A DNA stretch of 9,295 bases from NCBI GenBank assembly GCA_905236665.1, contig CAJONF010000009.1, positions 1-9,295 of the forward strand, written 5' to 3'. The translations under genes and the position numbers were made by a program. Of the stretch, positions 6,066-9,295 are shown piece after piece. The notes below the pieces were generated by a model. The model had not been told where the DNA came from, searched no databases, and saw nothing but the letters and a program-made list of their open reading frames with translations. This stretch comes from an uncultured Selenomonadaceae bacterium. Its GTDB lineage: Bacteria; Bacillota; Negativicutes; Selenomonadales; Selenomonadaceae. Within the stretch, counting starts at the first letter, position 1; each line of letters opens with the position of its first letter.

Positions 6066-7548
6066 AACGCTCACCGCGCAAATTTCCGAACTAAGAGAAA
6101 AAATGCGCGAGTGGAAAAAAATTCAAATCGAAAAGGAGAAACGTAAAATGTCCGAAGACAAAGAAAAAAAATTTTCCGTATGGAGCGAATACACCGATGA
6201 CGACAAATCGGCAATGGAAAAACTTGCGGCGGGTTATATCGACTTCATCAGCCGCTGTAAAACCGAACGTGAAAGCGTTGTCGAAACGATTAAGCGGGCG
6301 GAAGCTATCGGTTATAAAAATCTCGACGACGTGATAAAAAATAAAGTTCGGCTCAAGGCTGGCGATAAAGTTTACGCAGTGTGCATGAAAAAAACTATCG
6401 CGCTGTTTCAAATCGGCACGGAGCCGCTCGAAAACGGTTTAAAAATTCTCGGTGCACATATCGACACCTGCCGCCTTGATCTTAAACAGAATCCGCTTTA
6501 CGAAGACGGCGGGCTTGCTTATCTTGACACGCATTATTATGGCGGAATAAAAAAATATCAGTGGGTGACGTTGCCGCTTGCCATGCACGGCGTTGTTGTC
6601 AAAAAGGATGGGCGCGTTATTGAAATTGTCATCGGCGAAGACGACAGCGACCCTGTTTTCTGTGTGACGGATTTGCTGATTCATCTTTCACAAGAACAGC
6701 TGAAAAAGACTGCCGACAAAGTTATTGAGGGCGAAAAATTAGATATACTCGTTGGGAATTTCCCGCTTAAAGAGAACGACAAAGAGTCCGTAAAAAAAGG
6801 CGTGCTTAAACTTCTAAAGGACAAGTACGATATCGCGGAGGAAGATTTTCTTTCGGCTGAACTCGCGCTGGTTCCCGCCGGCAAAGCTCGCGACCTTGGC
6901 TTTGATAAAAGCATGGTGCTCGGCTATGGTCAAGACGACCGCGTTTGTTCTTATACTTCGCTGGTTGCCATGCTTGAGGCGGCTAATCAGACTCTCGGCA
7001 AAACCGCCTGTTGCTTGCTCGTTGATAAAGAAGAAATTGGTAGCTACGGTGCAACGGGCATGAAGTCAAGATTTTTTGAAAACACGCTCGCCGAACTTTT
7101 GAACGCCTGCGGTCAATACAGCGAACTTGCCTTGCGCCGCGCTCTGAAAAATTCGTTCATGTTAAGTTCTGACGTGTCCAGCGCATTTGACGCGCTTTAT
7201 GCCAACGCTTTTGAGAAACGCAACGTCGCTTATCTGGGCAAAGGCATGGTCTTTAATAAATTCACCGGCTCGCGTGGCAAAAGCGGTTCCAGTGACGCTA
7301 ACGCCGAATACGTCGGTAAATTGCGCGGAATTTTGGATAAGCACAATGTCCACTATCAGTTCAGCGAACTCGGCAAGGTTGACTTAGGCGGTGGCGGCAC
7401 GATTGCTTACATGATGGCTGAATACGGCATGGAAGTTATCGATAGCGGCGTCGCAGTGCTTAGTATGCACGCGCCTTGGGAAGCTACCAGCAAAATCGAC
7501 ATTTACGAAACTAAAAAAGGTTACAGCGCGTTTCTTGAAGAGATTTAA
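6055..7548 (+). CDS. M18 family zinc aminopeptidase
   Basis: This is a cytoplasmic dinuclear metallo-aminopeptidase of family M18 (aspartyl aminopeptidase/aminopeptidase I type) that trims N-terminal residues from peptides. From the first ATG (6055) it has 497 residues. The expected metal ligands and catalytic residues are visible: His135 and Asp137 in GAHIDTCRLD, Asp295 in GQDDRVCS, catalytic Glu326 and ligand Glu327 in DKEEIGS, Asp373 in SSDVSSAFD, and His472 in SMHAPWE. The THYYGGIKKYQW stretch (149-160) is typical of the Bacillota subgroup. The start is ambiguous: ATG 6055 has GAGG 8 nt upstream and overlaps dusB by 11 nt, while ATG 6148 has AAAGGAG and gives 466 residues, nearer the family's usual length. 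The 31-residue extension is charged and looks coil-forming. It is the last gene before the terminator. Confidence 0.93.
   Translation: MEDKTLTAQISELREKMREWKKIQIEKEKRKMSEDKEKKFSVWSEYTDDDKSAMEKLAAGYIDFISRCKTERESVVETIKRAEAIGYKNLDDVIKNKVRLKAGDKVYAVCMKKTIALFQIGTEPLENGLKILGAHIDTCRLDLKQNPLYEDGGLAYLDTHYYGGIKKYQWVTLPLAMHGVVVKKDGRVIEIVIGEDDSDPVFCVTDLLIHLSQEQLKKTADKVIEGEKLDILVGNFPLKENDKESVKKGVLKLLKDKYDIAEEDFLSAELALVPAGKARDLGFDKSMVLGYGQDDRVCSYTSLVAMLEAANQTLGKTACCLLVDKEEIGSYGATGMKSRFFENTLAELLNACGQYSELALRRALKNSFMLSSDVSSAFDALYANAFEKRNVAYLGKGMVFNKFTGSRGKSGSSDANAEYVGKLRGILDKHNVHYQFSELGKVDLGGGGTIAYMMAEYGMEVIDSGVAVLSMHAPWEATSKIDIYETKKGYSAFLEEI
6133..6150 (+). promoter_or_regulatory. Internal ribosome binding site and alternative ATG of the M18 gene
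   Basis: AAGGAG (6133-6138) sits 9 nt before an in-frame ATG at 6148-6150. Initiation here would give a 466-residue enzyme beginning MSEDKEKK, a length typical of bacterial M18 enzymes. It may be the real start or a second one. Confidence 0.6.
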
Positions 7549-7563
7549 AAAACTTTGTTAGAC

Positions 7564-7606
7564 AAAAAAAAACCCTAAACCGTCGCGATGGTCTAGGGTT
7601 TTTTTA
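7564..7606. terminator. Bidirectional intrinsic terminator between convergent genes
   Basis: ACCCTA-A-ACC (7572-7581) pairs with GGT-C-TAGGGT (7590-7599) with one A-C mismatch; a further G-U and a T-A pair close a CGCG tetraloop (7584-7587). The outer arms are runs of A (7564-7572) and T (7599-7605), so a U-tract follows the stem in either direction. It sits 15 nt after the M18 stop and directly abuts the stop codon of the convergent exported-protein gene, ending both transcripts. Confidence 0.93.
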
Positions 7607-8839
7607 TTAGCGCAGGGAAAATCTTCCGTATTCTTCTATCATATCAACAAGCGTCATGTGACCTTTCTCACTGGCTTTCTTAGTGCCGATTGTTTTAATA
7701 ACCGTTGTATAAATTATCGACTCGACGCTATCGGGCACCAGGCTTTCCCAATTTTTATAATCGTAGGTGCGCTCGTTGATTGTGTTTTGCGGACGACCGA
7801 AAACTTCCAGCTCGCAAAGAAATTGAATTTGATTGGTTTTCGGGCGCAGATAATAATGCTCCAAGACGTAGCTTTGACTTTGCAAAACTTCCAAATCACC
7901 CGACGAATACTGATAACCTTTTTCCGCCAGCGAAGAAATTTCTGCGTTGAAGTTATCCGCGCCATAAGCCGCCATATCGCTATCGAGTTCCTGCGGTTTG
8001 CGTTCAATCATGCGAACCCAAACATCAGCGATATATTCGCTTGACGAGTAAGGCATTTTTTTCCACTGCACGGCGTTTTTGTCAAGGTAGTAAGTGTATC
8101 TGTCATCGGCGGCGAGTTTGACGAACCGCGGCTTGAGTGTTTTTAATTTTTTCTGCGGCGTCACGGGATTTTGAACTTTTTCATTAGAACGTATTGTTGG
8201 CTTGTCAGTGCGTGTGTTTGAAAAATCTGTCGGTTGCTCAAATGGGCGGTCAAATTCCTGCGGCGATTTGATGACGGGTGGCGGTACAATCGGCGTAGGT
8301 TGAGTTGGTTTCTCCTCAATAATCGGCGTGGGTTGAGTCGGTTTCTCCTCAATAATCGGCGTGGGTTGAGTCGGTTTCTCCTCAATAATCGGCGTAGGTT
8401 GAGTTGGTTTCTCCTCAATAATCGGTGTAGGTTGCGTCGGCTGTTCAATTTTTGGCGGATCTTCTTTAGGTTGCGAAGATTCGTCCGGCTTTGGTAATTT
8501 GCTTAAATCGTCGAAAACTAGTGTATCGCCCCATTCGTCGTCATCATTGTCTGGGAAGGGAGCTAAGTCTTCAGGCGGTGTTTGCGGCTCGACCGGCTTA
8601 ACTTTTTCTGGCGCAGGCTTTTTTTCTGGCGCAGGAAGTTTTTCCGGCGCAGGCTTTTTTTCCGGCGCAGGAAGTTTTTTAACCGGCGCAGGCTTTTCGG
8701 ATTTTTTCTTATCAGGAGCCGGTGCCGCTTCCGTCTCGAATTCTTCGCCGAAAATTATAATGTCGTCATCTGCTGAAACTTGCGGCGTGTTCATCAGCAA
8801 CGCAAGAATTGCCGCGCCCGTCAATAATTTTTTTCTCAC
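7607..8839 (-). CDS. Exported Pro/Lys/Glu-repeat protein with unrecognised C-terminal domain
   Basis: This is a 410-residue protein I do not recognise by name. Residues 1-23 are a classical signal peptide (MRKK, hydrophobic 5-16, likely cleavage after VSA at 21-23), with no lipobox cysteine. Residues 24-48 are acidic. Residues 50-80 hold PAPEK-type repeats and 134-185 hold 11-residue PTQPTPIIEEK repeats. Together with a Pro-rich stretch to about 235 they form a long, disordered, wall- or periplasm-spanning linker. The folded C-terminal part (about 236-410) is rich in Tyr and Trp (for example YYLDKNAVQW, YIADVWVRMIE, EHYYLRPK) and has a single Cys342. Its layout faintly recalls surface-adhesin-E-like domains, which is weak inference. 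The start is GTG with AGGTG 7 nt upstream, the site lying inside the end of rsmG; the gap to the rsmG stop is 1 nt, so the pair is coupled. A secreted or envelope-bound role is likely. Confidence 0.88.
   Translation of the reverse strand: MRKKLLTGAAILALLMNTPQVSADDDIIIFGEEFETEAAPAPDKKKSEKPAPVKKLPAPEKKPAPEKLPAPEKKPAPEKVKPVEPQTPPEDLAPFPDNDDDEWGDTLVFDDLSKLPKPDESSQPKEDPPKIEQPTQPTPIIEEKPTQPTPIIEEKPTQPTPIIEEKPTQPTPIIEEKPTQPTPIVPPPVIKSPQEFDRPFEQPTDFSNTRTDKPTIRSNEKVQNPVTPQKKLKTLKPRFVKLAADDRYTYYLDKNAVQWKKMPYSSSEYIADVWVRMIERKPQELDSDMAAYGADNFNAEISSLAEKGYQYSSGDLEVLQSQSYVLEHYYLRPKTNQIQFLCELEVFGRPQNTINERTYDYKNWESLVPDSVESIIYTTVIKTIGTKKASEKGHMTLVDMIEEYGRFSLR
8285..8440 (-). repeat. 33-bp in-frame tandem repeat encoding PTQPTPIIEEK
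   Basis: Four complete 33-bp units begin at 8289, 8322, 8355 and 8388, with a diverged partial fifth from 8421 to 8440. Units 1 and 4 are identical to each other (GTAGG...GTTGG on the plus strand), and units 2 and 3 are identical to each other (GTGGG...GTCGG). The two types differ at two silent positions. The unit length is a multiple of three, so gain or loss of copies would change the linker length without breaking the reading frame. Confidence 0.95.
8600..8692 (-). repeat. 18-bp repeat encoding PAPEK(K/L/V)
   Basis: One PAPVKKL unit is followed by four PAPEKX units (residues 50-80) with alternating K and L in the last position, so the higher-order unit is 36 bp. It lies in the Pro-rich linker just after the acidic N-terminus of the mature exported protein, and is distinct from the 33-bp array further along the gene. 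Confidence 0.88.
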
Positions 8840-8840
8840 G

Positions 8841-9295
8841 CTAATTCACCTGTCCCAAATTAATTTTACGAATCAAACTTTCACGACGCGGAAATTTATC
8901 TGCCGTCGAATTTTTTTTATTGACATAAATCACTGCTCGCGAATCGTCCAGAGTCGGCAATTTTACTTCACGAACAAAAATTTCTCCGCCGCCCAAAATT
9001 TTTATCGCTATCCGTGATTCGTTCAGCTCTTCGCGAAAAGTTTTTCCCTTCAATGCGACGAACACGCCGCCGACTTTCACGAACGGCAAACAATATTCTG
9101 CTAGGATATTTAATCGGGCTACGGCTCGCGATGTCACAACGTCGAATTGCTCACGAAAAATTTTTTGCCGCGATAATTCTTCTGCTCGCCCGTGAAAAAT
9201 TTCTACGCCGTCCAGCTCCAATTCCGCGACAACTTTTTTTAAAAATTCCACGCGTTTATTTAGAGAATCAATCAGACAGAATTTTATTTTCGGGC
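8841..9295 (-). CDS. rsmG: 16S rRNA (guanine527-N7)-methyltransferase, C-terminal 150 residues (5' end outside window)
   Basis: RsmG uses S-adenosylmethionine to methylate N7 of G527 in 16S rRNA. The frame is open to the window edge (first whole codon at 9293-9291). The visible part starts PKIKFCLIDSLNKRVEFL, the family's second SAM-contacting strand with its acidic D and SLNKR motif. It continues with HGRAEEL, the VTSRAVARL motif after the methylation-site strand, and GGVFVALKG. The family is about 240 residues, so roughly 90 N-terminal residues, including the glycine-rich SAM loop, are missing from the window. A GTG at 9249-9251 lies inside the conserved region and is not the start. The gene ends with TAG 1 nt before the exported-protein gene and contains that gene's Shine-Dalgarno. 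rsmG often sits near mnmG/mnmE and parAB at the replication origin; nothing here tests that. Confidence 0.95.
   Translation of the reverse strand, partial: PKIKFCLIDSLNKRVEFLKKVVAELELDGVEIFHGRAEELSRQKIFREQFDVVTSRAVARLNILAEYCLPFVKVGGVFVALKGKTFREELNESRIAIKILGGGEIFVREVKLPTLDDSRAVIYVNKKNSTADKFPRRESLIRKINLGQVN
8847..8851 (-). promoter_or_regulatory. Ribosome binding site AGGTG inside rsmG for the exported-protein gene
   Basis: On the minus strand AGGTG lies within the last codons of rsmG, 7 nt before the GTG at 8839. It supports that GTG start and coupled translation of the two genes. Confidence 0.7.

Noticed and set aside
8161..8497. Arg/Leu-rich repetitive open frames on both strands over the 33-bp repeats
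   Set aside because: They are alternate-frame readings of the in-frame repeat array; a repeat whose unit is a multiple of three keeps other frames open by itself.
8499..9017. Gly/Ala/Phe-rich open frame on the plus strand
   Set aside because: It is the complement of the PAPEK repeat coding region and runs across the rsmG boundary, with no ribosome binding site or family match.

Overview
The window holds nine protein genes, two of them cut by the window ends, packed into three transcription groups. It has the look of a Bacillota chromosome: strong AGGAGG-type ribosome binding sites, frequent TTG/GTG starts, a type III pantothenate kinase, DusB, and a Bacillota-type M18 aminopeptidase. The style (AT-rich coding with many AAAATTTT words mixed with GCG/GGC codons) makes a Negativicutes (Selenomonadales-like) source a reasonable guess, but that is inference. 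No mobile element, CRISPR array, tRNA or rRNA was seen; this reads as core-genome sequence.

Left group, minus strand (1-3060): two tandem, diverged DUF445 membrane-associated proteins followed by glutamate racemase (murI, 3' part outside the window). The DUF445 genes are 13 nt apart and the second overlaps murI by 4 nt, so this is one operon. It reads away from a divergent intergenic region (3061-3312 on the sequence) that carries a promoter for each direction and an A/T-rich inverted repeat between them.

Central group, plus strand (3213-7606): a TTGCAA-17-TATAAT promoter, a leader with a strong Shine-Dalgarno separated from the start codon by a 10-bp hairpin, then a zinc-ribbon protein with two receiver-like domains, coaX (first step of CoA synthesis), dusB (tRNA dihydrouridine synthase) and an M18 aminopeptidase. 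coaX/dusB and dusB/M18 overlap, indicating translational coupling. A strong bidirectional terminator (about 7564-7606) closes this group and the convergent one.

Right group, minus strand (7607-9295): rsmG (16S rRNA m7G527 methyltransferase, 5' end outside the window) followed after 1 nt by a gene for an exported protein with Pro/Lys/Glu-rich low-complexity repeats and an unrecognised conserved-looking C-terminal domain.

The points most worth a second look are the double-receiver protein, whose two receiver domains have lost complementary active-site residues; the hairpin between its Shine-Dalgarno and start codon; the exported repeat protein with an A-B-B-A repeat pattern; and the paired DUF445 genes coupled to murI. 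I did not find evidence of a clearly new defence, mobile or RNA system.
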